From assembly GCA_964528845.1 (NCBI GenBank), contig CAZGVE010000012.1:1-64000 (forward strand): 64,000 bases of DNA, read 5' to 3'. Position 1 is the stretch's first letter; each line of letters begins with the position of its first letter. Shown piece after piece: positions 45,205 through 53,704 of this stretch. The position numbers and the translations under genes were made by a program. Origin of the DNA: FEN-1191 sp964528845. Its GTDB lineage: Bacteria; Pseudomonadota; Gammaproteobacteria; Steroidobacterales; Steroidobacteraceae. The notes beneath the pieces were generated by a model. That model worked only from the letters and a program-made list of their open reading frames with translations. It was not told the DNA's origin and made no database searches.

Positions 45205-45284
45205 TTGGCCCGCCGAGCGCCCGCCCGGCCGGCCCCAGGCAGCGTGATCGTGCCTTCCATAGCGGGTAGTGCCACCACTCTGCC

Positions 45285-46049
45285 GTGAAAATACTGGTCA
45301 GCAACGACGATGGCTACCGCGCCGAGGGGATCGCCCGGCTGCGCGCTGCGCTGATGGATCTCGGCGATGTCACGGTGGTTGCGCCCGACCGCAACCGCAG
45401 CGGCGCCGGGAATTCGCTGACGCTCGACGTGCCGCTGCGCATGTTCGAATCCGAGCCTGGCGTCTACTACGTGCCCGGCACCCCGACCGACTGCGTGCAC
45501 CTGGCGATCTCGGGCGTGTTCGACTTCGAGTTCGATATGGTCGCCTCGGGCGTCAACGATGGCGCCAACCTCGGGGATGACGTGCTGTATTCGGGCACCG
45601 TGGCGGCCGCCATCGAGGGCCGCTTCCTCGGTCTGCCCACGCTCGCCGTCTCGCTGTGCACGGTGCCCGGTGGCGGACGACACTTCGACACCGCGGCTCG
45701 AGTGGCGCGGCTGATCGTGACGGGGCTGCTCAGCCGGCCGCTGGACGCGGCAATGATCCTGAATGTCAACGTTCCGGACCTCCCGTTCGAGCAACTTGCC
45801 GGCTTCGAGAGCACGCGGCTTGGCTTCCGCCACCGCTCAGCGCCGGTGATCCGGGCCTCGGACCCTAAAGGCCATCCGGTGTACTGGATCGGCCCCGCAG
45901 GCCCTGGCCAGGATGCCGGCGAGGGCACGGATTTCCACGCGGTCGCGCGTGGTCGGGTCTCCGTCACGCCGCTGTCGATCGATCTCACGCGGCACGCTGC
46001 GCTGGCCGATATCGCGCGCTGGCTGCTGCCCCTGGGAACGCATGAGTGA
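45285..46049 (+). CDS. surE: 5'/3'-nucleotidase SurE
   Basis: Metal-dependent survival protein hydrolysing nucleoside monophosphates and polyphosphate. 254 aa. N-terminal MKILVSNDDG with metal Asp8/Asp9, PDRNRSGAGNSLTL with the Ser ligand, YVPGTPTDCVHL, VASGVNDGANLGDDVLYSGTVAAA with the Asn ligand. GTG start at 45285. Overlaps pcm by eight bases, the conserved surE-pcm pair. Confidence 0.96.
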   Translation: MKILVSNDDGYRAEGIARLRAALMDLGDVTVVAPDRNRSGAGNSLTLDVPLRMFESEPGVYYVPGTPTDCVHLAISGVFDFEFDMVASGVNDGANLGDDVLYSGTVAAAIEGRFLGLPTLAVSLCTVPGGGRHFDTAARVARLIVTGLLSRPLDAAMILNVNVPDLPFEQLAGFESTRLGFRHRSAPVIRASDPKGHPVYWIGPAGPGQDAGEGTDFHAVARGRVSVTPLSIDLTRHAALADIARWLLPLGTHE

Positions 46050-46704
46050 CGCACGGATAGCCGGTATCGGCATGACTTCGGCGCGTACGCGCGACCGACT
46101 CGTGCAGCGGCTGCGCGAGCAGGGCATCCACAACATGGCGGTGCTGGACCGGATCCGCAATGTGCCACGTCATCTGTTCGTTGACGAAGCCCTCGCGAGC
46201 CGCAGCTACGAGGACACGGCGCTGCCGATCGGTTTCGGACAGACCATCTCGCAGCCCTACATCGTCGCGCGCATGAGCGAGGCCATGCTCGAGGGCGGAC
46301 CTTGTGCCAAGCTGCTCGAGATCGGCACCGGCTGTGGATACCAGACCGCGGTGCTCGCACCGCTGGTCGGAAGGATCTACACCATCGAGCGGATCGCGGC
46401 CCTGCAGACACGCGCCCGCGTGCTGCTCAAGGAGCTCAAAGTGCGCAATGTGCGATTCCGCCACGGCGATGGTGCGCTCGGCTGGCCGAGCCAGGCACCC
46501 TTCGACGGCATCCTGCTGGCCGCTGCGCCGATGCGGGTCCCCGAAGCGCTGCTCGGGCAGCTGACCGCAGGCGGACGGCTGATCGCTCCGGTCGGTCCGG
46601 AGGGCGAGCAGCAGCTGATGTGTTTCACGCGGCGCGAGCAGGGCATCGAACGTCGCGTCCTTGGCGCCGTGGCATTCGTGCCCCTGGTGGCCGGATTGGG
46701 CTGA
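46042..46704 (+). CDS. pcm: Protein-L-isoaspartate O-methyltransferase
   Basis: Repairs isoaspartyl residues in aged proteins using SAM. 220 aa from ATG 46042; a second in-frame ATG at 46072 would give 210 aa, closer to E. coli (208). Seen: PRHLFVDEALASRSYEDTAL, GQTISQPYIVARM, SAM motif LLEIGTGCGYQTAVLAPL, and LIAPVGPEGEQQLM. Last gene before an AT-rich intergenic region; nlpD-rpoS do not follow. Confidence 0.95.
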   Translation: MSDARIAGIGMTSARTRDRLVQRLREQGIHNMAVLDRIRNVPRHLFVDEALASRSYEDTALPIGFGQTISQPYIVARMSEAMLEGGPCAKLLEIGTGCGYQTAVLAPLVGRIYTIERIAALQTRARVLLKELKVRNVRFRHGDGALGWPSQAPFDGILLAAAPMRVPEALLGQLTAGGRLIAPVGPEGEQQLMCFTRREQGIERRVLGAVAFVPLVAGLG

Positions 46705-47110
46705 CGATGCCTAGAAATCACATGATGAGAAAATTTTAAATACATAATTATTAACAAATTAATTTCTGATAGTTGCAACGACGAGCCGGTCACGGATACC
46801 ATCGGCCGCGCTGTCGGCAACTGCCGACAACGCGCTGACCGCAACAGGCGCACCGCGAGAAGACACAGGGGTGAAGGGGAAGACGGGTTTAGTTCAAAAA
46901 CAAGAACAGTTTGGATAACAACAACAAAGCGGAAACAATTATTCGGGTTTGATAGCTTCGGATAATTGGGGGTAGATAGAGGTTCTTTCTCTCCCTGTGT
47001 CTTCTCTCGGTGCGCTTGCGGCGCACCGAGCCGGCCGGTGCCACCCACCGGCCACCAATTCCCGCCCAACATTCCCGGCCCATACGTTCGACCTGTCGAT
47101 CGATCCCGTG
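46705..47110. other. Convergent intergenic region, partly AT-rich and hairpin-dense
   Basis: 406 bases between the ends of pcm and the Mth938-like gene with no credible gene. Bases 46725-46775 and 46880-46990 are far more AT-rich than anything else here. It contains a perfect hairpin at 46812-46829 (TGTCGGCA, 2-base loop), a long inverted repeat (46839-47021), a 10-bp hairpin at 47006-47030 and an 8-bp hairpin at 47033-47053. A weak plus-strand promoter-like pair (TTGCAA 46773-46778, GATACC 46795-46800, 16 apart) precedes the hairpins. Two DnaA-box-like nonamers on the minus strand: TTATCCAAA (46910-46918) and TTATCCGAA (46957-46965). Confidence 0.6.
46839..47021. repeat. Long imperfect inverted repeat flanking an AT-rich core
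   Basis: Arms at 46848-46870 and 46993-47015 are complementary over 23 bases with one mismatch. Beyond a 3-base bulge (46845-46847) a further six bases pair (46839-46844 with 47016-47021), so about 29 pairs close a 183-base element. The core is about 120 bases and AT-rich. The right arm can instead fold on itself into a perfect 10-bp hairpin (47006-47030), so the two structures exclude each other. Could be a MITE-like relic, a structured RNA or a replication/termination element. Confidence 0.6.
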
Positions 47111-47479
47111 TTACGGAAAGAGCCCCGCGGCGACCGGGCGCCCTTCGTTCGCAAGGATGTTGTAAGTGCGGCAGGCGGCTCCGAGATTCATGCATTCCAG
47201 CGCGATGCCGCGCTCGCGGAACCAGCTGCGCAGTCCCGCATCGGGAAGCACCGTGGTCTCGCCGGCACCCAGCAACACGATCTCGGTGCCGGGCGCGCAC
47301 AATGCCTGCGCCTGCCCGGTATCGAGACCCAGGATCGAGCCCGCACCCCAGTCGAGTACCAGGTGATCCGGAAAGATCACGAACGGCCGCGTCAGCCGCT
47401 GCTCGCCGACGACGATGGCACCGCCGCCATAACTGCGCACGAGCTGGATCCGAGGATCGGAGTCGAGGAGCAGACGCAT
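47111..47479 (-). CDS. Mth938-like domain protein (DUF498 family)
   Basis: Conserved 122-aa protein of the Mth938/Xcc1710-like family, of unknown biochemical function; related to the NDUFAF3 assembly-factor family. Seen: IQLVRSYGGGAIVVGEQ, RPFVIFPDHLVLDWG, EIVLLGAGETTVLPD and LGAACRTYNILANEGRPVAAG, the family's characteristic end (TYNxLxxEGRxVxAAL). Divergent from the recJ-linked gene with only 17 bases between start codons, so the promoters overlap. Confidence 0.85.
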   Translation of the reverse strand: MRLLLDSDPRIQLVRSYGGGAIVVGEQRLTRPFVIFPDHLVLDWGAGSILGLDTGQAQALCAPGTEIVLLGAGETTVLPDAGLRSWFRERGIALECMNLGAACRTYNILANEGRPVAAGLFP

Positions 47480-47496
47480 GCTGAGTACGATACGCC

Positions 47497-48492
47497 ATGG
47501 TGTCGGAACTGACAGTGATCCTCGGTGACTTTTTTCTCACCTCGCGCCCACGGCAGGCTGAGGCGCCCCCACGGTTGCTGGCGCTCGAACTGCTGCTGGC
47601 GCGCGCCGCGTGCACGCGGCTGCCCCTGGGCTGGCGCGCCTGGCTCGCACAGCAGGCAGCGAGCGACGATGCGCTGCACCTGGCACCGGCTGGCGTGGCT
47701 GCACGCGCGTGGCTCGCGGCGCCGCCCGGACCGCACTCATTCTGGTTCGCCACTCCGGTGCACTACCTGGCCGGCATCGATAGCGTGCATCTGCACCCGG
47801 CCGGACTGCTGGAGCTTGCGAGCGACGAGCAGGCCGCGCTGGCCGCCGATTTCAATGCGCTGTTCGGCGACTCACACTGGCACCTGTATGCGCTCGGTCG
47901 CCGCGAGTTGCTGCTGTGCGGACCGCACCTCGACGCGAGCGCCGCGGATCCGGGCAACTGGGCCGGCCGGGACCCGTCCGGGGGCGCGCCGCGCGGCCCG
48001 GACGCCGGCGCGCTGCTGCGGCTCGGCAGCGAAATCGAGATGTGGCTGCACGAGCACCGGATCAACGGGCCGCGTCAGGCGCGCTCGCAGCTTCCCATCA
48101 CGGGGCTGTGGCTGTGGGGCGCGACCTCGAGCGCGCAGCCCCGGGTCGCCGCACGCGGCGAGCTTCCCGCGCTGTACGGTGCTGATCTGTATGCGGAGGG
48201 CCTGTGGCGACTCGCGGGCCATGGTGCCGCGCCGTTGCCGGAGGAGTTCCACGCTTTGCCCGCTGCAGCCGGAGCACGCGCCATCGTGCTCTATCCGGTG
48301 CTCGCAGCGGACGGCCTCGCGCAGCTGCAGCGGCTCGAGCAACGCTGGATCGCGCCGGCGCTCGCTGCGCTGCGCGTGGGTCGCCTGCGGACGCTGCGGC
48401 TGCTGGCAGGTGAGCGACTGTATCGGCTGCAGCGGCTGCGGCTCGCGCAGTTCTGGCGTCGCGGCCGGCCGTGGTGGGAGGCCCTGGCATGA
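47497..48492 (+). CDS. Uncharacterised conserved protein upstream of recJ
   Basis: 331 aa, Leu/Ala/Arg-rich, no signal peptide or membrane segment. I do not recognise a catalytic motif. The central INGPRQARSQLPITGLWLWG resembles the NxxRxxxxLPxxxLWLWG motif of proteins annotated in Xanthomonadales and Betaproteobacteria as cofactor-independent phosphoglycerate mutase relatives, often next to recJ. That name is doubtful because the alkaline-phosphatase metal motifs are not visible. The stop overlaps the recJ ATG, so the pair is translationally coupled and may share a task. Confidence 0.75.
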   Translation: MVSELTVILGDFFLTSRPRQAEAPPRLLALELLLARAACTRLPLGWRAWLAQQAASDDALHLAPAGVAARAWLAAPPGPHSFWFATPVHYLAGIDSVHLHPAGLLELASDEQAALAADFNALFGDSHWHLYALGRRELLLCGPHLDASAADPGNWAGRDPSGGAPRGPDAGALLRLGSEIEMWLHEHRINGPRQARSQLPITGLWLWGATSSAQPRVAARGELPALYGADLYAEGLWRLAGHGAAPLPEEFHALPAAAGARAIVLYPVLAADGLAQLQRLEQRWIAPALAALRVGRLRTLRLLAGERLYRLQRLRLAQFWRRGRPWWEALA

Positions 48493-50216
48493 AGCTGCAG
48501 ATCGTGCGGCGAGCGGCGGTGGCCTCAGGGGCCGTGCTCGCCCCGGGCCTGCATCCCGTGCTGCAGCGGATCTACGCGGCACGCGGCGTGACCGACGACT
48601 CGCAGCTGCAGCTCGCGATGCGCCAGCTGCTGCCGATCGGCAGCCTCGCGAACGTGGAGGCCGCCGCCGCCCTGTTCTGCGAGCACCGCGCGCGCGGTGG
48701 CCTGATCCTGATCATCGGCGATTTCGACGCCGACGGCGCCACCAGCACGGCGCTGATGGTGCGGGCCCTGCGCGGCTGGGGATTTCCTGCCGTGGATTTC
48801 CTGGTGCCGAATCGATTCGAATTCGGCTACGGCCTCACTCCCGAGATCGTCGCGCTCGCAGCGCGCCGCAATCCGGCCTTGATCGTGACGGTGGATAACG
48901 GCATCTCGAGCAATGCGGGGGTCGCGGCCGCACGGCTCGCCGGCATTGACGTACTGGTCACGGACCATCACCTGGCGGGCGAGCGGCTTCCCGATGCCAA
49001 CGTGATCGTCAATCCGAACCTGCCGGGCAGCGCCTTCGGCTCGCGCGCACTGGCCGGCGTCGGCGTCGCGTTCTATGTGATGGTCGCGCTGCGGCGGGTG
49101 CTGGAGCAGCGCTGCGTGCTGAGCGCCGGCGCATTGCCGGTTACCGATCTGCTGGACCTCGTCGCGCTCGGCACCGTGGCGGACGTCGTGCCCTTCGATC
49201 TGAACAACCGGATCCTGGTGGCGCAGGGCCTCGCCCGGATCCGTGCCGGGCGCTGTGTGCCCGGGATCGCCGCGCTGCTCGAAGTCGCGCGGCGCGCGCC
49301 GGGCGAGCTGGTCAGTGCGGACCTCGGATTTGCAGTGGCCCCGCGTCTCAATGCCGCCGGGCGCCTCACCGATATGTCGATCGGGATCCGCTGCCTGCTC
49401 GCCGCGGACCTGACCGCTGCGCGAGAGCTGGCGCAGGAGCTCGATGCGCTCAATGCCGAGCGTCGGCAGATCGAAGCGCGGATGCAGACGCAAGCCCGCG
49501 CCGCAGTACGCTCCCTCGAGCAGGATGAGCGCCGGTCGCGCCGCGCGGGGGTCTGTCTATACGACCCGGGGTGGCACCAGGGAGTGGTCGGATTGGTCGC
49601 GAGCCGGCTGAAGGACCGGCTGCGCCGTCCAGTGATCGCATTCGCGCCGGCCGACGGGCAGACGCTGCGCGGCTCGGCGCGGTCGATACCGGGCGTGCAC
49701 ATCCGCGACGTGCTCGATGCGATCGCGGCGCAGGCGCCGACGCTGATCAGCAAGTTCGGCGGCCACGCAATGGCCGCGGGACTCACGCTGGAGTGCAGCG
49801 GACTTCCGGCCTTTGCGCGGGCATTCGATGCGGAGTGCGCCCGAGCGCTCGGCTTAAGCGGATCGCCGGACGTAATCGAGACCGACGGCGCGCTCTCGGC
49901 GAGCGACCTGGCGCTGAGCACGGCGCAGGCGCTGCGCGACGGCGGGCCCTGGGGGCCCGGATTCCCCGAGCCGAGATTCGACGGCATCTTCCGCATCGAG
50001 TCGGCGCGCCGGGTAGGGGAGCGCCACATGAAGCTCAAGGTTGCCACGCCGGAAGGGCGCGGCCAGTTCGATGCGATCGCCTTCAACTTCCTGGATGACG
50101 ACCCGGACATTGTCCTGCCGAGCGGGGACGCGCGCCTGGTCTACCGGCTCGAGAGCAACGAGTACCTGGGCGAACGGCGGCTGCAGTTCGTGATCGAGCA
50201 CCTGCTGCCCCCTTGA
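48489..50216 (+). CDS. recJ: Single-stranded-DNA-specific exonuclease RecJ
   Basis: 5'-3' ssDNA exonuclease in RecF-pathway recombination and mismatch repair. 575 aa. DHH-superfamily motifs: GDFDADGATSTA (I-II), VTVDNGISS, TDHHL (DHH motif), VALGTVADVVPF; DHHA1 part with LKDRLRRPVIAFAP, RSIPGVHIRDVLDAI and KFGGHAMAAGLTL (GGH). Starts at ATG 48489 overlapping the upstream stop; six more in-frame codons upstream are not needed. Confidence 0.96.
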   Translation: MKLQIVRRAAVASGAVLAPGLHPVLQRIYAARGVTDDSQLQLAMRQLLPIGSLANVEAAAALFCEHRARGGLILIIGDFDADGATSTALMVRALRGWGFPAVDFLVPNRFEFGYGLTPEIVALAARRNPALIVTVDNGISSNAGVAAARLAGIDVLVTDHHLAGERLPDANVIVNPNLPGSAFGSRALAGVGVAFYVMVALRRVLEQRCVLSAGALPVTDLLDLVALGTVADVVPFDLNNRILVAQGLARIRAGRCVPGIAALLEVARRAPGELVSADLGFAVAPRLNAAGRLTDMSIGIRCLLAADLTAARELAQELDALNAERRQIEARMQTQARAAVRSLEQDERRSRRAGVCLYDPGWHQGVVGLVASRLKDRLRRPVIAFAPADGQTLRGSARSIPGVHIRDVLDAIAAQAPTLISKFGGHAMAAGLTLECSGLPAFARAFDAECARALGLSGSPDVIETDGALSASDLALSTAQALRDGGPWGPGFPEPRFDGIFRIESARRVGERHMKLKVATPEGRGQFDAIAFNFLDDDPDIVLPSGDARLVYRLESNEYLGERRLQFVIEHLLPP

Positions 50217-50259
50217 AGCGCGTGCGCCGGGTGATCCGGTCCACGTGCTAGAATCGCGC

Positions 50260-51355
50260 ATGGAAGTCAGCCAGCTGAAGCGAACACTCAAAGATCTCGA
50301 GGAGCGAGCTGTCTCCTTGAGGGGGTTTCTTTGAATACGACCGCAAGAAGGAACGGCTCGAGGAAGTAAGTCGCGAGCTGGAAGACCCGGCGATCTGGAC
50401 CGTGCCGGAACGCGCCCAGGAACTGGGGCGCGAGCGTTCACGGCTCACCACCGAACTCGCCGAGCTCGATCGCACCACCCACGCGCTCAGCGATGCGAAC
50501 GCGTTGCTCGAGCTGGCGGAGACCGAAAACGACGAATCCACGGCGCGCGACATCGAACGCGAGGCGCATGGGCTCGAGACCGAGGTCCGCAAGCTCGAGT
50601 TCCGGCGCATGTTTCGCGGCGAGATGGACCCCCACAGTGCCTTCCTCGACATCCAGGCCGGTGCCGGCGGTACCGAGGCACAGGACTGGGCGCAGATGCT
50701 GCTGCGCATGTACCTGCGCTGGGGCGCGGCCCGCGGCTTCAGCTGCGAGGTCATGGATTCCAGTCCGGGCGAGGTTGCCGGCATCAAGAGCGCGAGTGTC
50801 GCGGTGCAGGGCGAGTACGCCTATGGCTGGCTGCGCACGGAGACCGGAGTGCACCGGCTGGTGCGCAAGTCGCCATTCGATTCAGGCAACCGCCGGCACA
50901 CCTCGTTCGCCTCGGTCTTCGTCGCCCCGGAAGTCGACGACGACATCGCGATCGAGATCAACCCGGCCGACCTGCGCATGGACGTGTACCGTTCCTCCGG
51001 CGCCGGCGGGCAGCACGTGAACAAGACCGAATCGGCGGTGCGCATCACCCACATGCCGAGCGGCATCGTGGTCGCCTGCCAGAACGAGCGCAGCCAGCAC
51101 AAGAACCGCTCGACCGCGATGAAGATGCTGAAGGCAAAGCTCTACGAGCTGGAGGTCAACAAGCGCAACGCGGCCGCCAAGGTGCTCGAGGACTCGAAAT
51201 CCGACGTGAGCTGGGGCAACCAGATCCGTTCCTACGTGCTCGATCAGTCGCGCATCAAGGATCTGCGTACCGGCGTCGAGGTCGGCAACACCGCCGCGGT
51301 GCTCGATGGCGATCTGGACCAGTTCATGGAAGCGAGCCTGAAGGCGGGACTGTGA
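50260..51355 (+). CDS. prfB: Peptide chain release factor 2 (programmed +1 frameshift)
   Basis: Class I release factor for UGA and UAA. Translation starts at ATG 50260, reads 24 codons to CTT, meets in-frame TGA (50332-50334), shifts +1 and continues with GAA at 50333, giving 364 aa (E. coli 365). Seen: anticodon-like tripeptide SPF in RKSPFDSGNRRHTSF and the GGQ loop in SGAGGQHVNKTES. The internal stop is the classic autoregulatory switch: low RF2 slows termination and favours frameshifting. Overlaps lysS by four bases (GTGA). Confidence 0.96.
50320..50335 (+). promoter_or_regulatory. prfB programmed +1 frameshift site
   Basis: AGGGGG (internal Shine-Dalgarno) three bases before CTT TGA A, matching the E. 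coli arrangement except TTT instead of TAT in the spacer. The base skipped is T50332. Confidence 0.95.
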
Positions 51356-52833
51356 GCGAGGATGAGAACCGGCTGATCGCCGAACGCAGGGCGAAGCTCG
51401 CGGCACTGCGTGAGCGCGGCATCGCCTTTCCGAACACCTTCCGGCGTGATGCGCTCGCCGCGCAGCTGCTGTCCACCTACGCTGATCGCGACGACGCCTG
51501 GTTCCAGGCGAACCCGGTGCGGGTGCGTGTCGGCGGGCGCATGATGTTCAAGCGCGTGATGGGCCGCGCGAGCTTCGCCAAGATCGCCGATCGCAGCGGC
51601 CAGCTCCAGCTGTTCCTGCAGGAGGACACGCTCGGGCTGGTTTACCAGGAGTTCCGCGGCCACGATGTCGGCGACATTCTGGCAGCGGAAGGTGCGCTGT
51701 TCCGCACCCGCACCGGTGAGCTCTCGGTGCGGGTCGACACGCTCTCGCTGCTCGCGAAGTCGCTGCGACCGCTGCCTGACAAATGGCACGGGCTCGCGGA
51801 CACCGAGCTGCGCTACCGTCAGCGCTACGTCGATCTGATCATGAACGAGCGCAGCCGCGAGGTATTCCGGATGCGCACGCGGATCGTGCGCTACCTGCGC
51901 GAGTACCTGGACGCGCTCGATTTCCTCGAGGTCGAGACGCCGATGATGCAGCCGATTCCGGGTGGGGCGGCGGCGCGTCCGTTCGTGACCCACCACAACG
52001 CGCTCGATCTGGAGATGTACCTGCGCATCGCGCCGGAGCTCTACCTGAAGCGCTTGATCGTCGGCGGGCTCGAGCGCGTCTATGAGATCAACCGCAATTT
52101 CCGCAACGAAGGGCTCTCCACCCAGCACAATCCCGAGTTCACGATGCTCGAGCTGTACTGGGCGTTTGCGGACTACCGGGAGCTCATGGAGCTGATCGAG
52201 CAGCTGCTGCGCGGGCTGGCCGACTCGCTGTTCGGTACGCGCAGTGTCGTCTACCAGGGACGCGACTACGATCTGGGGCGCCCCTTCGCGCGTATGACGG
52301 TCGAGGCGGCCGTGCTCGCCCATAACCCCGGCCTCGATCCCGGCCAGCTGCGCTCGGTGCCGTACCTGCGCGAGGTCTGCGGACGGCTCGGGGTTTCCTG
52401 GCATCCGCACGACGGGGCCGGCAAGCTGCAGATCGAGATCTTCGAGAAGACCGTGGAGCACACGCTGATCGAGCCGACCTTCGTGCATGCGTATCCGGCG
52501 GAGGTCTCGCCGCTCTCGCGCGCCAGCGATGCCGATCCGTTTCTGACCGATCGCTTCGAGTTCTTCCTTGCCGGCCGCGAGCTGGCCAATGGGTTCTCGG
52601 AGCTCAACGACCCGGAAGACCAGGCGGCGCGCTTCCGCGCCCAGGTCCTGCGCAAGGACTCGGGGGACGATGAGGCGATGCATTTCGATGCCGATTACAT
52701 CCGCGCGCTCGAGTACGGCATGCCACCGACCGCCGGACTGGGCATCGGCATCGACCGCCTGGTGATGTTCCTGACCGATTCGCCGTCGATCCGCGACGTA
52801 TTGCTGTTCCCGCAGCTGCGGCCGGAAGCCTGA
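51352..52833 (+). CDS. lysS: Lysyl-tRNA synthetase, class II
   Basis: Charges tRNA-Lys. 493 aa. N-terminal OB-fold anticodon domain to about 145 (GRMMFKRVMGRASFAKIAD), class II core: motif 1 around EVETPMMQPIPGGAAARPF, motif 2 YEINRNFRNEGLSTQHNPEF, motif 3 GLGIGIDRLVMFLT. GTG start overlapping prfB. prfB-lysS is the E. coli arrangement. Confidence 0.97.
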   Translation: MSEDENRLIAERRAKLAALRERGIAFPNTFRRDALAAQLLSTYADRDDAWFQANPVRVRVGGRMMFKRVMGRASFAKIADRSGQLQLFLQEDTLGLVYQEFRGHDVGDILAAEGALFRTRTGELSVRVDTLSLLAKSLRPLPDKWHGLADTELRYRQRYVDLIMNERSREVFRMRTRIVRYLREYLDALDFLEVETPMMQPIPGGAAARPFVTHHNALDLEMYLRIAPELYLKRLIVGGLERVYEINRNFRNEGLSTQHNPEFTMLELYWAFADYRELMELIEQLLRGLADSLFGTRSVVYQGRDYDLGRPFARMTVEAAVLAHNPGLDPGQLRSVPYLREVCGRLGVSWHPHDGAGKLQIEIFEKTVEHTLIEPTFVHAYPAEVSPLSRASDADPFLTDRFEFFLAGRELANGFSELNDPEDQAARFRAQVLRKDSGDDEAMHFDADYIRALEYGMPPTAGLGIGIDRLVMFLTDSPSIRDVLLFPQLRPEA

Positions 52834-52843
52834 CCGACCTGCC

Positions 52844-53695
52844 ATGCACGCGCAGGAAGGGCTGGCGCGCCCGATCGGCGTGTTCGATTCCGGCGTCGGC
52901 GGGCTCACGGTACTGCGCGTGCTGCTCGAGCAAATGCCGCATGAGGATTTCATTTACCTCGGCGATACCGCGCGGCTGCCTTACGGCACCAAGAGTCCCA
53001 CCACCGTCGAGCGCTACGCGCTGCAGGCCGCCGACGCTCTGATCGCCCGCGGCGTCAAGGCGCTCATCGTCGCGTGTAACACCGCCTCGGCGGTGGGCCT
53101 GCCGGCGCTGCGCGCACGCCACCCGGAGCTGCCGGTGATCGGAGTTGTGGAACCAGGCGCTGCCGCCGCGGTCGCGGCCTCGCGGACCGGTCTGATCGCG
53201 GTGATCGCCACCCAGGCCACGGTGCGCGGGGATGCTTATGCGCGCGCGATCACCGCACTGCGACCGGCAGCTCGGGTCCGGGCGGTCGCCTGCCAGCTGT
53301 TCGTCGCGCTGGCGGAGGAGGGGTGGATCTGCGGTGAAGTAGCCCATGCGGTCGCGCAGCGCTACCTTCAGCCGCTGTTCGGGACCGCCGCTGCTGACGG
53401 AGCGCTCATCGATACGCTGGTACTGGGCTGCACCCACTTCCCGTTGCTGCAGCCGGTGATTCGCGCCGTCGTCGGCCCGGACATCACCATTGTCGATTCG
53501 GCCGCGACCACGGCGCACGCGGCGCGCGAGCATCTGCGTTCACACGGACTGCTGCGCGGCGCGGATTCAGCAGCGTCGCGGGCGCGACCGCTGCAGCTGC
53601 TCGCCACCGACGGTACGGAACAGTTTGCGCGGGTCGGCGGGCGGTTTCTCGGCCGCGCAATCGCTGCGGCGGACGTAGAACTGGTCGATCTCTAG
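52844..53695 (+). CDS. murI: Glutamate racemase
   Basis: Makes D-glutamate for peptidoglycan by a two-cysteine mechanism. 283 aa. Seen: IGVFDSGVGGLTVL (Asp15/Ser16), YLGDTARLPYG, catalytic Cys78 in VACNTASA and Cys196 in LGCTHFPLL. No N-terminal regulatory extension like that of E. coli MurI beyond ten residues. Ten bases after lysS. Confidence 0.96.
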   Translation: MHAQEGLARPIGVFDSGVGGLTVLRVLLEQMPHEDFIYLGDTARLPYGTKSPTTVERYALQAADALIARGVKALIVACNTASAVGLPALRARHPELPVIGVVEPGAAAAVAASRTGLIAVIATQATVRGDAYARAITALRPAARVRAVACQLFVALAEEGWICGEVAHAVAQRYLQPLFGTAAADGALIDTLVLGCTHFPLLQPVIRAVVGPDITIVDSAATTAHAAREHLRSHGLLRGADSAASRARPLQLLATDGTEQFARVGGRFLGRAIAAADVELVDL

Positions 53696-53704
53696 CGCCG
53701 ATCT

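Noticed and set aside
46707..46739. Ten-codon open frame after pcm
   Set aside because: Too short, no ribosome-binding site and in AT-rich DNA where short frames arise by chance.
46839..47021. tRNA, tmRNA or 6S RNA gene in the AT-rich element
   Set aside because: No cloverleaf, no CCA or T-loop sequence, and no 6S-like sequence features; only size and a closing stem resemble 6S RNA.
46939..47154. 71-codon minus-strand frame in the intergenic element
   Set aside because: Spans the inverted repeat and hairpins and overlaps the Mth938 gene end; no motif.
50332..50334. In-frame TGA near the start of prfB as a sign of a pseudogene
   Set aside because: It is the programmed frameshift stop, with the Shine-Dalgarno-like AGGGGG and CTT in place.
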